From Flavobacteriales bacterium (GTDB lineage Bacteria > Bacteroidota > Bacteroidia > Flavobacteriales_G > Salibacteraceae), in NCBI GenBank assembly GCA_020435995.1, contig JAGQYO010000007.1, forward strand, positions 1-64,000: DNA of 64,000 nt. Direction: 5' to 3'. A program made the position numbers and the translations under genes. Positions 43,129 to 52,472 of this stretch are shown here, piece after piece. Numbering within the stretch: position 1 is the stretch's first letter; every line of letters starts with the position of its first letter. The notes under the pieces were generated by a model, which saw nothing but the letters and a program-made list of their open reading frames with translations, had not been told where the DNA came from and did not search any database.

Positions 43129-44119
43129 CTTGAAATTGTCTATTATATATAGGCATTAACATAAATGAAAGAGCTCCAAAGAAGAGCAAAAGAACTGTCT
43201 GAGCCGCCCAAACTATCCAACCAAATGCACCACCAGTATTTTTATCTACTTCATAAAGCATGAGTACGGCTTGAATAGCCAACGGGTAGGCGCCAATGCC
43301 TCCATTGGTCAACACAATGGTAAAGCCGCCCAATACAAAGCCTGTAAGAATGCCTCCAAAAGGTACTCCGCTGGTTTCGGGAAGGCTAAAAAAGCAGACA
43401 TAAAACATGGCAACATACATTAGCCAAATAAATATGGTATGTCCAATGAACTCCCATTTTTGTTTCATTTTCAAAATAGAAATCACCCCCTCAAATAAGC
43501 CGTAAATAAATCCTCTTATTTTGACAAGTAAGGGATGCTGAAATGACTTATTAAAAAACAAAAACAGAAGTGATCCACCTCCACCAAAAAGAAGAATTAC
43601 AAGCACCAACAAAACACCCATCGAAAATTTGGATTTAATAGCTTCAGCTATTTCAAACACCATCCCACCAATCACTTCCATTTGAATAAACACCACAGCA
43701 ATGGTTACCAAAATCAAAATAATCAAATCCGCGATTCGCTCTGCAATAACAGTCCCCAAGAGCTTTTCAAATGGAATTTTCTCGTATTTGGTCATTACTC
43801 CACATCTCGTAAATTCTCCAAGTCTAGGCACCGCCAAGTTTACCAAATACGCAATCATAACGGCAAAGAAACTGTTCCAATATTTAGGTTTATAACCAAG
43901 TGGACTTAGGGTAAAACTCCATCTGTAGGCTCGGCTCAAATGGCTTAACATAGCAAACAAAAAAGACAGGAGAATCCACCAATAATTGGCACTTTCAAAT
44001 GACCCATAAATTTGATTCAGGTCATCATCACTTAAGTCTTTAATAAAATACCAAATTAGAAATACCCCAAGAGCTAGCGGTAGTACCACTTTGAAAAGCG
44101 TCGCTATTCTCTTCATCAA
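43115..44119 (-). CDS. UPF0104/AglD-like membrane protein (LPG-synthase TM family)
   Basis: A 334-residue inner-membrane protein with about eight hydrophobic segments, from the lysylphosphatidylglycerol-synthase TM-region family. Typical segments are YWWILLSFLFAMLSHLSRAYRW, the PRLGEFTRCGVMTKYEKIPFEK loop and TNGGIGAYPLAIQ near the C terminus. Relatives are proposed lipid flippases or transporters. It has no soluble aminoacyl-transfer domain, so it is not MprF. It is between panD and rfaE2 on one operon. Confidence 0.85.
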   Translation of the reverse strand: MMKRIATLFKVVLPLALGVFLIWYFIKDLSDDDLNQIYGSFESANYWWILLSFLFAMLSHLSRAYRWSFTLSPLGYKPKYWNSFFAVMIAYLVNLAVPRLGEFTRCGVMTKYEKIPFEKLLGTVIAERIADLIILILVTIAVVFIQMEVIGGMVFEIAEAIKSKFSMGVLLVLVILLFGGGGSLLFLFFNKSFQHPLLVKIRGFIYGLFEGVISILKMKQKWEFIGHTIFIWLMYVAMFYVCFFSLPETSGVPFGGILTGFVLGGFTIVLTNGGIGAYPLAIQAVLMLYEVDKNTGGAFGWIVWAAQTVLLLFFGALSFMLMPIYNRQFQDEPA

Positions 44120-44120
44120 A

Positions 44121-44471
44121 CTATTTTAGCGTGTTATTGGTTTCATTAGGGAAAACAATCGAAGGCTTGAAAGATTTCGCCTCTTCAAAATCCATAATTG
44201 CGTAAGAAATAATAATGATGATATCATTTACAGATACACGACGGGCGGCAGGCCCATTCAAGCAAACTTCACCTGAATTTTCCTTGCCAGTAATTACATA
44301 CGTTTCAAGGCGTTCACCATTATTTACATTCACAATTTGAACTTTTTCGCCCTCTATTAGGTTCGAAGCCCTCATTAGCACAGGATCAATGGTGATACTG
44401 CCTATATAATTCAAATCCGCCTCGGTTACCTTAACCCGGTGGATTTTGGATTTCATGACTTGCACTTGCAT
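44121..44471 (-). CDS. panD: Aspartate 1-decarboxylase
   Basis: Makes beta-alanine for pantothenate. The 116-residue proenzyme self-cleaves between Gly24 and Ser25 (YIGSITID) to form its pyruvoyl cofactor. [26 protein letters not shown] and [12 protein letters not shown] are family motifs. It stands 28 bases after panC. Confidence 0.96.
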   Translation of the reverse strand: MQVQVMKSKIHRVKVTEADLNYIGSITIDPVLMRASNLIEGEKVQIVNVNNGERLETYVITGKENSGEVCLNGPAARRVSVNDIIIIISYAIMDFEEAKSFKPSIVFPNETNNTLK

Positions 44472-44499
44472 ACGGGCTGCAAAATTAATATTCTGTTGC

Positions 44500-45339
44500 T
44501 TACAAAGCCATGTTGTCGATTAACCTAACTGAACCAACAAAAGCCGCAACAAATACCCGAGAACAACCTGATTTCCAGTCTGATAACTTTAATAAGTTAC
44601 GATCGTCCAAAATTTCGAGGTATTCCAGTCTCAATCCATTGACCTTATTTAACTCAATACGAAGGAGCTCGGCTGTTTCATTTGGTGCGTTTTGTTGCTT
44701 TAATTGTTTGCCTAACCCTAAGACCTTTGGAATTTGAATGGCAATTTGATAATCATCCGAATTTAATCTCATATTTCTCGAGCTTAAAGCTAAGCCATTG
44801 TCATCTCTATCAGTAGCGCATGGAATAATTTCCATACTAGGGTATCTATTTTTTGCTAATTCTTTGATGATCAATAATTGCTGAAAATCTTTTTCGCCAA
44901 AATACGCCTTAGTGGGTGTAATGGCAGAGAAAAACAAATCGACTACGGTTATCATTCCATTGAAGTGCCCAGGTCGAAATTTTCCTTCCATCACCGAATC
45001 ATAATTTGATATGTCAAAATCCAACAGTCGAACACCAGACGGATACATATCCTCAACTGATGGCACAAACACCATATCACATCCAGATTCCTTAAGTTTT
45101 AAAACATCAGACTCTAGTGTATTTGGATAATTGTTAAAGTCTTCTTGGTTATTAAATTGAGCGGGATTAACAAATATTGATACAACTACAACATCGTTTT
45201 CGCTTTTCGCCTTTAATATCAACCCTATATGTCCTTTGTGTAAGGCTCCCATTGTAGGGACAAATCCAACAGAATTACCCTCTTTCAATTGATTCAGGCA
45301 ATATTCTGATGCCTCAGACCTTGAATAAACTACTTTCAC
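44500..45339 (-). CDS. panC: Pantothenate synthetase
   Basis: Joins pantoate and beta-alanine with ATP. The 279-residue protein has [15 protein letters not shown] (HIGH-type), [24 protein letters not shown] and LSSRNMRL (KMSKS-like) motifs. It heads the minus-strand operon panC-panD-UPF0104-rfaE2-radA-nudL; panB is not in the window. No exact TAnnTTTG element was seen upstream. Confidence 0.96.
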   Translation of the reverse strand: MKVVYSRSEASEYCLNQLKEGNSVGFVPTMGALHKGHIGLILKAKSENDVVVVSIFVNPAQFNNQEDFNNYPNTLESDVLKLKESGCDMVFVPSVEDMYPSGVRLLDFDISNYDSVMEGKFRPGHFNGMITVVDLFFSAITPTKAYFGEKDFQQLLIIKELAKNRYPSMEIIPCATDRDDNGLALSSRNMRLNSDDYQIAIQIPKVLGLGKQLKQQNAPNETAELLRIELNKVNGLRLEYLEILDDRNLLKLSDWKSGCSRVFVAAFVGSVRLIDNMAL

Positions 45340-45381
45340 AACTACGAAGGTCGCTAATTAGTGCAACCAAGCACCTATTCC

Positions 45382-45414
45382 TTTGGAAAATTCGCTATTT
45401 TTTCCTTACTTTTG
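45382..45414 (+). promoter_or_regulatory. Strong promoter match before the GT5 operon
   Basis: TTTG at 45382-45385 and TACTTTTG at 45407-45414 are separated by 21 bases, which meets the full Bacteroidota consensus. The ATG follows 29 bases after the -7 element. Confidence 0.75.
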
Positions 45415-45443
45415 CATTGAATTTTCAAAATTAGTTCTTAAAT

Positions 45444-46271
45444 ATGACGAAAGCGAGGGTGTTGTACGTAACACAGGCCATGGAGCCTTATTTACCGGAA
45501 GGAGAACTTACTACCAAATGCAGAGAACTGCCTCAAGCAATACAAGAAAGAGGAAAAGAAATTAGAAACTTTATGCCTCGATATGGCTCGATTAACGAAA
45601 GAAGACATCAACTTCATGAGGTTATTCGGCTATCGGGAATGAATTTAGTTATTGATGATCACGATCATCCGTTGATTATTAAAGTTGCTTCAATTCCGCA
45701 AGCCAAAATGCAGGTTTATTTTATCGATAATGAAGAATTCTTTAAAAGGAAGTCGGACTTAACAGATAATGACGGAAAAGCTCATTCTGACAACGATGAA
45801 AGGATGATATTCTTTTGTAAGGGTGTAGCAGAAACTATTAAAAAATTGGGCTGGGCACCGGACATCATTCATTGCCATGGATGGTTTTCTTCTCTGTTAC
45901 CTATGTTTATTAAAAACGTGTACAAGGATGAGCCATTGTTCGCGAATTCAAAGGTGCTGTATTCTATGTACAACAATCATCCAAAGCAAAAAGTAAATAA
46001 AAAGCTTCATAAGAAATTGGAGTTTGAAAATATAAATCCTGAGTACCTCGAAGGTTTAAAAGACCCTGAATACGATAATTTGCATAAAATGGGTGCTATG
46101 TTTTCCGATGCCGTGATTTTTGGAAGCGATGACATCAGCGATGATGTAAAAAAGTACATTACTGAGCAAGACAAACCTTCAATGGAATTTACTGGCCTTG
46201 AAGACTTCGTAGAAGCCTATGATAAATTCTATGATATGGTTTTGGAAAATGACACAGTATTAGCAGACTAG
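45444..46271 (+). CDS. Glycogen/starch synthase-like protein, N-terminal GT5 domain only
   Basis: A 275-residue protein homologous to the N-terminal half of family 5 glycogen synthases (ARVLYVTQAMEPYLPEGELTTKCRELP; IIHCHGWFSSLLPMFI). The second Rossmann domain with the ADP-glucose site is absent, so complete glycogen synthase activity is doubtful. In the usual KTGGL motif near the start, the residues here are EGELTT, so a key Lys-Thr-Gly is lost. Similar short proteins sit next to panC in other Bacteroidota. First gene of the run to glmS. Confidence 0.8.
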   Translation: MTKARVLYVTQAMEPYLPEGELTTKCRELPQAIQERGKEIRNFMPRYGSINERRHQLHEVIRLSGMNLVIDDHDHPLIIKVASIPQAKMQVYFIDNEEFFKRKSDLTDNDGKAHSDNDERMIFFCKGVAETIKKLGWAPDIIHCHGWFSSLLPMFIKNVYKDEPLFANSKVLYSMYNNHPKQKVNKKLHKKLEFENINPEYLEGLKDPEYDNLHKMGAMFSDAVIFGSDDISDDVKKYITEQDKPSMEFTGLEDFVEAYDKFYDMVLENDTVLAD

Positions 46272-46285
46272 TTAGGCTAGTTCAT

Positions 46286-47596
46286 ATGGAATTCAAAACA
46301 AAGGTTAACTTGATTCGGCCCCTTCTTGGGGTCGTTCTCATTATGGCCTTTATCGGTGCCTGTAAGAAAAAAGAAGATCCGTTTATTGGGATAGAAGTTC
46401 AGCCCGAAAACAACCAACTTGGGTTGTTGACCACGGATACTTTTATTATTCAATGTGTTACTTTAAAATTGGATTCGAGTAGAGCAGATAATTCAAAACT
46501 CGGCGTTATTGGTAGTTATCAAGATCCCGTTTTTGGATTAACAAAAACGGCTACTGCCCTCCAGTATAGATTAGCCTCTGAAAATACTGAAATTGATGCT
46601 CTGAAAAATCACAGAATAGATTCTGCCGTTTTAACCCTAGTTTATTCGGGTTATTATGGAACGTTGGAAAAACAGTCTTTTGGCGTGTATGAGATAACTG
46701 AAGACCTTAACTCTACACGGAAATACCCAACAAGTTACAATTTATCTGTTTCCTCAAATCCTATTGGCCGCATTACAGACTTTACTCCAGACTTTAAAAG
46801 CATCCCTGTTATTTACGACACACCAGAACGACCTGAAATCAGAATTAGATTAGACTCTAGTTTTGCTAGAAAATTGGTTGATGTTGACCCCTCAGTGTAC
46901 CGAACAAATGAAAACTTTCTGGCTAATTTCAAGGGGTTTCTTATACAAGCAGAAAACACCTCACAGGCAAGTAGAACGGGCGCACAATTAATGTTTAATT
47001 TACTTGATGAATATACACGATTGACACTTTATTTCACTGAAAATGGTGGCCCTAGAGGCAAACTAGATTACTTGATAAACGATAAGTCTGTTCGATTTAT
47101 ACTCAATCAAAATGACTACACAAGTAGTGAAGTTGAACGTGCATTTGGGGATCAGTCAATTGGGGATCAAAAAATTTATATCCAATCGCTGGCTGGAACC
47201 TATGTTAAAATTCAAACGCCCGATATATCTAGAATAGCCAGAAATGGTCCTGTAATTATTAATAAAGCAGAATTGGAATTACCCATTTCGAGTGATGCCA
47301 CTGCCACATACCAACCCATTGGTCAGCTGTTCGCTTTTAGAGAAGATGAAACTGGAAAACTCTATGACACACCTGATAAGGGTGAATTACATTACGATGG
47401 TAAATTCAACACCACTACCAACTCGTATCACATTGGATTAACCAGATATTTTCAGCAAATTTTGACAGGAAAAGTTAGTAATAACGTATTAGTTTTGAGG
47501 GAGCTTGGAGAAAGCTATGGGCGATCAGAATTATCGGGCCCCAAGGCATCTACAAAGCCAATGAAACTTGTAGTAACATATACTCCAACATATTAA
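46286..47596 (+). CDS. DUF4270 lipoprotein
   Basis: A 436-residue lipoprotein with lipobox FIGAC (Cys at about residue 26) followed by KKK and a DPFIGIEVQPENNQLG stretch. Its beta-rich body matches the DUF4270 family of Bacteroidota, whose function is unknown. It begins 14 bases after the GT5 gene and 13 bases before glmS, so it is co-transcribed with them. Confidence 0.83.
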   Translation: MEFKTKVNLIRPLLGVVLIMAFIGACKKKEDPFIGIEVQPENNQLGLLTTDTFIIQCVTLKLDSSRADNSKLGVIGSYQDPVFGLTKTATALQYRLASENTEIDALKNHRIDSAVLTLVYSGYYGTLEKQSFGVYEITEDLNSTRKYPTSYNLSVSSNPIGRITDFTPDFKSIPVIYDTPERPEIRIRLDSSFARKLVDVDPSVYRTNENFLANFKGFLIQAENTSQASRTGAQLMFNLLDEYTRLTLYFTENGGPRGKLDYLINDKSVRFILNQNDYTSSEVERAFGDQSIGDQKIYIQSLAGTYVKIQTPDISRIARNGPVIINKAELELPISSDATATYQPIGQLFAFREDETGKLYDTPDKGELHYDGKFNTTTNSYHIGLTRYFQQILTGKVSNNVLVLRELGESYGRSELSGPKASTKPMKLVVTYTPTY

Positions 47597-47609
47597 ATAA
47601 CAATAGCTT

Positions 47610-49448
47610 ATGTGCGGAATAGTAGGATATATAGGATCGCGTCAAGCATATCCAATTCTTTTAAAAGGATTAAAAAGATTAGAGTATCGTGGTTATGACA
47701 GTGCGGGAATTGCCGTTCTGAATCATTCCATCAATAATTTTAAATGTAAGGGAAAGGTCTCTGACCTTGAGGCTCATGTTGGCACTCAGGATACCTCTGG
47801 AAGCCGTGGTATTGGACACACAAGATGGGCAACGCATGGCGAGCCAAACGATGTTAATTCACATCCACATTTTTCTCAATCTGGTAATATTATTCTCATT
47901 CATAATGGAATAATTGAAAACTATGCCAGTATTAAAGAAGCTTTGATAAGGAAGGGATTTGTTTTTAAAAGTGAAACGGATACCGAGGTGCTTGTAAACT
48001 TTATTGAGGATATTTACTTAACAGAAAAAATTCCCTTAGAAGAAGCAGTGCGAAAAGCGCTCAACCATGTGGCAGGAGCGTATGCTATTGTAGTTATGTC
48101 GGAAGATAGCCCTAACCAGTTGATTGCGGCACGAAAAAGTAGCCCACTCGTGATCGGAGTAGGTGAACAAGAATTTTTTATTGCCTCAGATGCGACGCCT
48201 ATTATTGAGTATACCAAAAACGTGGTATACCTTGAAGACGAAGAAATTGCTGTAGTTTCTCCAGGAAAAAGCATCAACTTATTCAACATTAAAAAAGAAA
48301 GCAAATCTCCTTATATTCAAGAGGTCGCCATGAATCTTGAAGCCATTGAGAAAGGCGGCTATGAGCATTTCATGCTTAAGGAAATTTATGAGCAGCCCCG
48401 GTCAATTGAAGATTCAATGAGGGGTAGGCTCAGGGCTAGCGCTGGCTTAGTTTCTTTGGGAGGAATATCCGAATACGATCAAAAATTAAAAAATGCAAAA
48501 CGAATTATTATAGTTGCATGTGGTACAAGTTGGCACGCCGGATTAGTAGGCGAATACCTAATTGAAGATTACGCCAGAATACCAGTTGAAGTAGAATATG
48601 CGTCTGAGTTTAGATACCGTAACCCCATCATCGGCGAAAATGATATCGTGTTGGCCATATCTCAATCTGGTGAAACTGCGGATACCTTGGCGGCAATAGA
48701 ATTGGCCAAATCCAAAGGAGCTACGGTAATTGGAGTTTGTAATGTGGTAGGGTCGTCAATTTCCAGGGCAACACATGCGGGTAGTTATACACACGCAGGC
48801 CCAGAAATAGGTGTGGCGAGCACAAAAGCATTTACGGCTCAAATAACTGTTTTGACTTTATTAGCCTTGAGTATAGCGCGACAAAAAGGGTCAATGTCTG
48901 ATTCAAGATATCGTCAATTGTTAGCAGAGGTAGAGTCTATTCCTGGCTTGGTAAAACGATGTTTAGAATCTGATGTAAAAATTCAAGCTATAGCTGACAG
49001 ATTTAAGAATGCCAGTAATTTCCTCTATTTAGGAAGAGGATATTCGTTTCCAGTAGCATTGGAAGGTGCACTCAAGCTCAAAGAAATTTCTTATATTCAT
49101 GCAGAAGGCTATCCAGCTGCCGAGATGAAACACGGACCTATTGCCCTTATTGATGAAGAGATGCCCGTGGTGGTAATTGCAACCAAGGGCCCATCTTACG
49201 AGAAGGTTGTTAGTAATATTCAGGAAGTAAAAGCGCGAAAGGGTGTTGTAATTGCAATTGTAACGGAAGGCGATAAAGACGTGACTGAAATGGCTGATTA
49301 CACCATCGAAGTTCCAGAAATTGAGGAATCACTTGTCCCCTTTTTGTCTGTTGTACCGCTTCAATTACTTTCGTACCACATAGCTGTATTGAGGGGCTGT
49401 AACGTTGATCAACCTCGAAATTTAGCTAAGTCTGTAACTGTAGAATAA
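47610..49448 (+). CDS. glmS: Glutamine--fructose-6-phosphate aminotransferase
   Basis: Makes glucosamine 6-phosphate for peptidoglycan and LPS. The 612-residue protein keeps the N-terminal nucleophile Cys2 (MCGIVGYIGSR) and the glutaminase motifs LKRLEYRGYDSAGIA and GHTRWATHG. Two SIS domains follow (VACGTSWHAGL; LGRGYSFPVALEGALKLKEI). The C terminus DQPRNLAKSVTVE is typical. No riboswitch-like leader is visible in the 13-base gap before it. A small lipoprotein gene overlaps the stop (TAATG). Confidence 0.97.
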   Translation: MCGIVGYIGSRQAYPILLKGLKRLEYRGYDSAGIAVLNHSINNFKCKGKVSDLEAHVGTQDTSGSRGIGHTRWATHGEPNDVNSHPHFSQSGNIILIHNGIIENYASIKEALIRKGFVFKSETDTEVLVNFIEDIYLTEKIPLEEAVRKALNHVAGAYAIVVMSEDSPNQLIAARKSSPLVIGVGEQEFFIASDATPIIEYTKNVVYLEDEEIAVVSPGKSINLFNIKKESKSPYIQEVAMNLEAIEKGGYEHFMLKEIYEQPRSIEDSMRGRLRASAGLVSLGGISEYDQKLKNAKRIIIVACGTSWHAGLVGEYLIEDYARIPVEVEYASEFRYRNPIIGENDIVLAISQSGETADTLAAIELAKSKGATVIGVCNVVGSSISRATHAGSYTHAGPEIGVASTKAFTAQITVLTLLALSIARQKGSMSDSRYRQLLAEVESIPGLVKRCLESDVKIQAIADRFKNASNFLYLGRGYSFPVALEGALKLKEISYIHAEGYPAAEMKHGPIALIDEEMPVVVIATKGPSYEKVVSNIQEVKARKGVVIAIVTEGDKDVTEMADYTIEVPEIEESLVPFLSVVPLQLLSYHIAVLRGCNVDQPRNLAKSVTVE

Positions 49449-49660
49449 TGAGCAGAATTGTTATTATTTGTTCGTTTTCGCTCTTGACGATGGTGACCGC
49501 ATGTGGAGACACGAATCGCGAAAACGCCATGAGTCAAGAAGAGCTAAAAGTGCTATCTAAGGAAGTAATGAGCCCAGATTTAAAGGCGGAAAAGTCCTCG
49601 ATTTCGGATAGTTTAAAACTAAATGATTCTCTAATTGTTCTTGAAGAGATAGCTGAATAA
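49448..49660 (+). CDS. Small lipoprotein
   Basis: A 70-residue protein with a signal peptide and lipobox MVTAC (Cys about residue 19), then a charged Ser-rich tail. I do not recognise a family. Its ATG overlaps the glmS stop (TAATG), so it is translationally coupled. Its end abuts the converging gamma-carbonic-anhydrase gene with no gap. Confidence 0.6.
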   Translation: MSRIVIICSFSLLTMVTACGDTNRENAMSQEELKVLSKEVMSPDLKAEKSSISDSLKLNDSLIVLEEIAE

Positions 49661-50176
49661 CTATTCTTTAAACCAACTAGCGTACAACATATAATTATGT
49701 GCAATACGCTCTACTTCTCCTTTGAATAATTCAGGAGATAGGTCTTTTATCTTTTTGGCAGGAACTCCTCCGAATAGTGAGCCACTTGGAACAACGGTGT
49801 TCGCCAACACCACCGAGCCGGCAGCAATTAGGCAATTCTCCTCGATAATGGCATTATCCATCACTATGGCACCCATTCCAATAAGTACATTGTCATGAAT
49901 GGTACAACCGTGTACAAGTGCATTATGGCCAATCGAAACATTGTTTCCTATTGATGTACAGGCCCTTTCAAATGTGCCATGAATCACAGCGCCATCTTGC
50001 ACATTTACCCGATTTCCCATTCTTATGGAATTAACATCACCCCTAACAACTGCACTGTACCAAACACTACAATCGTCTCCCATGACGATATCACCTATTA
50101 AAGTTGCGTTTTCAGCAAAAAAACAATTTTCACCATGCTTAGGAGTATATCCTCTAACTACTTTAATCAATGCCAT
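49661..50176 (-). CDS. Gamma-carbonic-anhydrase-like hexapeptide-repeat protein
   Basis: A left-handed beta-helix trimer of 171 residues. The zinc ligands His66, His84 and His89 lie in VIHGTFE, SIGHNALVHGC. The first part has the GENCFFAENATLIGDIVMGDD hexapeptide turns. Relatives are YrdA/PaaY-type proteins of uncertain activity. I chose the ATG at 50176 (MALIKVVRGY); upstream in-frame Met at 50218 adds an unlikely 14-residue extension. Confidence 0.88.
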   Translation of the reverse strand: MALIKVVRGYTPKHGENCFFAENATLIGDIVMGDDCSVWYSAVVRGDVNSIRMGNRVNVQDGAVIHGTFERACTSIGNNVSIGHNALVHGCTIHDNVLIGMGAIVMDNAIIEENCLIAAGSVVLANTVVPSGSLFGGVPAKKIKDLSPELFKGEVERIAHNYMLYASWFKE

Positions 50177-50194
50177 AATTTTGAGATTTAGATT

Positions 50195-50202
50195 CAAAAA
50201 TA
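50195..50202 (-). promoter_or_regulatory. Promoter of the gamma-carbonic-anhydrase-like gene
   Basis: The minus strand reads TATTTTTG, an exact TAnnTTTG match, 18 bases before the ATG at 50176. Confidence 0.45.
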
Positions 50203-50257
50203 TGTCTTTATCAAGCACGGCTCATAAGAGATTACTTTACTTTAGCAGGTTCATTTT

Positions 50258-51412
50258 ATGCTGGATTTAAGCCCCCATATAAACTCATTGCTCTTTAGCC
50301 ACGATTGCGTGGTTGTGGCTGGTTTAGGCGGGTTTGTGTCAAACCCACACAGTGCCGAATTGAATAAAACGAAGCTTAGATTAACACCTCCTTACAAGGA
50401 AATAGGTTTCAATTCGAGGTTAACCAAAAATGATGGCTTGCTTGCTAAAGAAATAGAAGACAAGTTAAATATCTCCTATCCAGAAGCTAATTCTTTAATC
50501 GAGGAATTTGTAAGCAATGTGCGAAAGTCTTTGGTCGAATCGAATCAATTTGAATTTAAAGATGTAGGATTACTGTATTACGACATGAGCAGGAATCTAA
50601 GGTTTCGTCAGAATGGAACCGTTAATTTCTCCTTAAACTCCTTTGGTTTATCTTCTGTTTCAGCGTTTCCTATTAAGTCGAAAAGTGAGCCAATTACGAA
50701 GCAAGCAGAGGGCACCGTCACACCAATTTTAGCAGTACCCGAAACAAAACCTGAAGAAGAAAGAGAAGTAATTAATATAGCAGAAGCCGAAGTCAGGGAG
50801 AAGAGGAGCGCTATTAACTGGAAACAAATTTCGGTTGCTTCCGCTTGCTTGTTGATACTGTTGTACGCTATTTGGATTCCCACTCATATGGATTCATTAA
50901 AAGATGATGACTTTCAAGTTTCTGATCTTAACCCATTCAAAGAAACTGTTTGTAACAGTTATGAATTGCGATTGGATTTACCAGAAGTAATCTCAATCCC
51001 AAAGGAGGAAAATATACTTAAATTACCCAGCAAGGATTTATTAGATCTTGAGTATTATAATGTTTCATTTTTTGATGAAAATGACGAGAATTTTGACCCG
51101 TCTAAATTAATTACCATAAAACTTCGAAACTTTCCAGCAGAGGCAGCAACAACGCGAGTAGTTGGAAGCTATACGGCATCTTACCCAGGTATGAAATACT
51201 ATATAATTGGAGGATGTTTTAGCCTGGAGTCTAATGCCGTGCACTATGTACAAAAACTTCGAAATGAAGGATATGATGCGGCCATAGTGGATATTTACAA
51301 GGGCTTGTTCAGGGTAGCTATCAACGCCTACGAATCAAAGGAAGAAGCACTTTTAGACCTCGATCCAATAAGGCAAAAATTACTTGAAGGGGCTTGGATT
51401 GCCAAAATATAG
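50258..51412 (+). CDS. HU-domain/SPOR-domain membrane protein
   Basis: A 384-residue protein of the Bacteroidota type with CCDC81-like prokaryotic HU domains (1-130; GLGGFVSNPHSAELNKT, SLVESNQFEFKDVGLLYYD). A linker and a single membrane helix near 190-206 follow, then a C-terminal SPOR domain at about 308-384 (KYYIIGGCFSLESNAVHYVQ). SPOR domains bind denuded peptidoglycan at division sites. The HU part may bind DNA or a partner in the cytosol, which suggests a link between chromosome and envelope. A terminator lies after it on the converging strand. Confidence 0.8.
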   Translation: MLDLSPHINSLLFSHDCVVVAGLGGFVSNPHSAELNKTKLRLTPPYKEIGFNSRLTKNDGLLAKEIEDKLNISYPEANSLIEEFVSNVRKSLVESNQFEFKDVGLLYYDMSRNLRFRQNGTVNFSLNSFGLSSVSAFPIKSKSEPITKQAEGTVTPILAVPETKPEEEREVINIAEAEVREKRSAINWKQISVASACLLILLYAIWIPTHMDSLKDDDFQVSDLNPFKETVCNSYELRLDLPEVISIPKEENILKLPSKDLLDLEYYNVSFFDENDENFDPSKLITIKLRNFPAEAATTRVVGSYTASYPGMKYYIIGGCFSLESNAVHYVQKLRNEGYDAAIVDIYKGLFRVAINAYESKEEALLDLDPIRQKLLEGAWIAKI

Positions 51413-51417
51413 CCCAT

Positions 51418-51442
51418 AAAAAAACCCCAACATTCGTTGAGG
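51418..51442 (-). terminator. Terminator downstream of rpoD
   Basis: CCCCAAC (51425-51431) pairs with GTTGAGG (51436-51442) with one mismatch around a 4-base loop. Read on the minus strand it is followed by an eight-base T tract. It lies between the converging SPOR and rpoD genes and could act for both. Confidence 0.75.
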
Positions 51443-51468
51443 CTTTAAAATTTAAATTCTACTACTTA

Positions 51469-52329
51469 TTATAAATAGTGCTTCAGAAAGTTTGAATTGG
51501 TTTTCTTTCTTAAACCACGAAGTGCTTTTTCTCTAATCTGGCGAATTCTTTCTCTGGTTAATCCCAAACTATTTGCGATTTCTTCCAAAGTCATAGGCGT
51601 TCTACCATTTAAGCCAAAGGACAATCGAATAACCTCAGCTTCTCTTGGTTTAAGCGAAACCAAAACTCTCTCAATGTCCTTACACAAAGATTCACGCATC
51701 ATCTCGTCAGCCGGGTTTTTAGAATTCCCGTTCGACAAAACATTTAAAAGTGAGTTTTCTTCACCGTCAATCAAAGGTGCATCTACCGAAACTTGCTTCT
51801 GAGAATAAGTAACCAAGTCACTTACGCTATCCGCATTAGTTTCTAAGAGTTGCGAAATTTCATCGTGTGATGGTGCTCTCTCGTACTCTTGTTCTAGTTT
51901 AGAAAAAGCCGAAGCTACTTTTTGAATTGCAGAAACCTTGTTCAAAGGCAGACGAACAACTCTCGAGTTTTCTGCAATTGCTTGCATGATACTCTGACGA
52001 ATCCACCAAACTGCGTATGAAATAAATTTAAATCCTTTGGTTTCATCAAATCTTTTGGCCGCTGTAATCAGTCCGATATTCCCTTCAGCAATCAAATCCT
52101 CCAAAGTCAAACCATGACCCTGATATTGTTTTGCCACCGAAATAACGAAACGAAGGTTAGCGTTAACTAATTTATTTAGAGCGAGCTCATCACCTTGTTT
52201 GATGCGTTTTGCTAACTCAACTTCTTCCTCCGCGGTGATCATTTCTTCTTTAGAAACATCACTTAGGTATTTATCAATAGATTTTGAATCTCGGTTTGTT
52301 AGCTGTTTAGAAATCTTAAGTTGTCTCAT
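51469..52329 (-). CDS. rpoD: Primary sigma factor RpoD
   Basis: The 286-residue vegetative sigma factor lacks region 1.1 and the spacer of E. coli sigma70. It retains region 1.2 (DKYLSDVSKEEM), 2.1-2.4 (NLRFVISVAKQYQGHGLTLEDLIAEGNIGL...SYAVWWIRQSIMQAI), region 3 and 4.2 (TLEEIANSLGLTRERIRQIREKALRGLR). Such sigma factors direct Bacteroidota promoters with a TAnnTTTG -7 element, which is common in this window. The upstream region 52330-52472 holds TACTTTCG at 52419-52426 on its strand, a one-mismatch variant. Confidence 0.96.
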   Translation of the reverse strand: MRQLKISKQLTNRDSKSIDKYLSDVSKEEMITAEEEVELAKRIKQGDELALNKLVNANLRFVISVAKQYQGHGLTLEDLIAEGNIGLITAAKRFDETKGFKFISYAVWWIRQSIMQAIAENSRVVRLPLNKVSAIQKVASAFSKLEQEYERAPSHDEISQLLETNADSVSDLVTYSQKQVSVDAPLIDGEENSLLNVLSNGNSKNPADEMMRESLCKDIERVLVSLKPREAEVIRLSFGLNGRTPMTLEEIANSLGLTRERIRQIREKALRGLRKKTNSNFLKHYL

Positions 52330-52472
52330 GGGCGAAAAATAGAATTAACGAGCCTGTTAAATTACGATTAATAATAGTAAATCCAAATTTGATTTTACCC
52401 TTTGCTTTTTTGAAGCTGCGAAAGTACGGTATTTTTTATCCAGATTTACGAGAGTTTTTACTACAAAGCGGG

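Noticed and set aside
44472-44499. Internal promoter between panC and panD.
   Set aside because: The 28-base gap has no TAnnTTTG match.
47596-47610. A glmS ribozyme or leader riboswitch before glmS.
   Set aside because: Only 13 bases separate the upstream gene from glmS, too short for any such structure.
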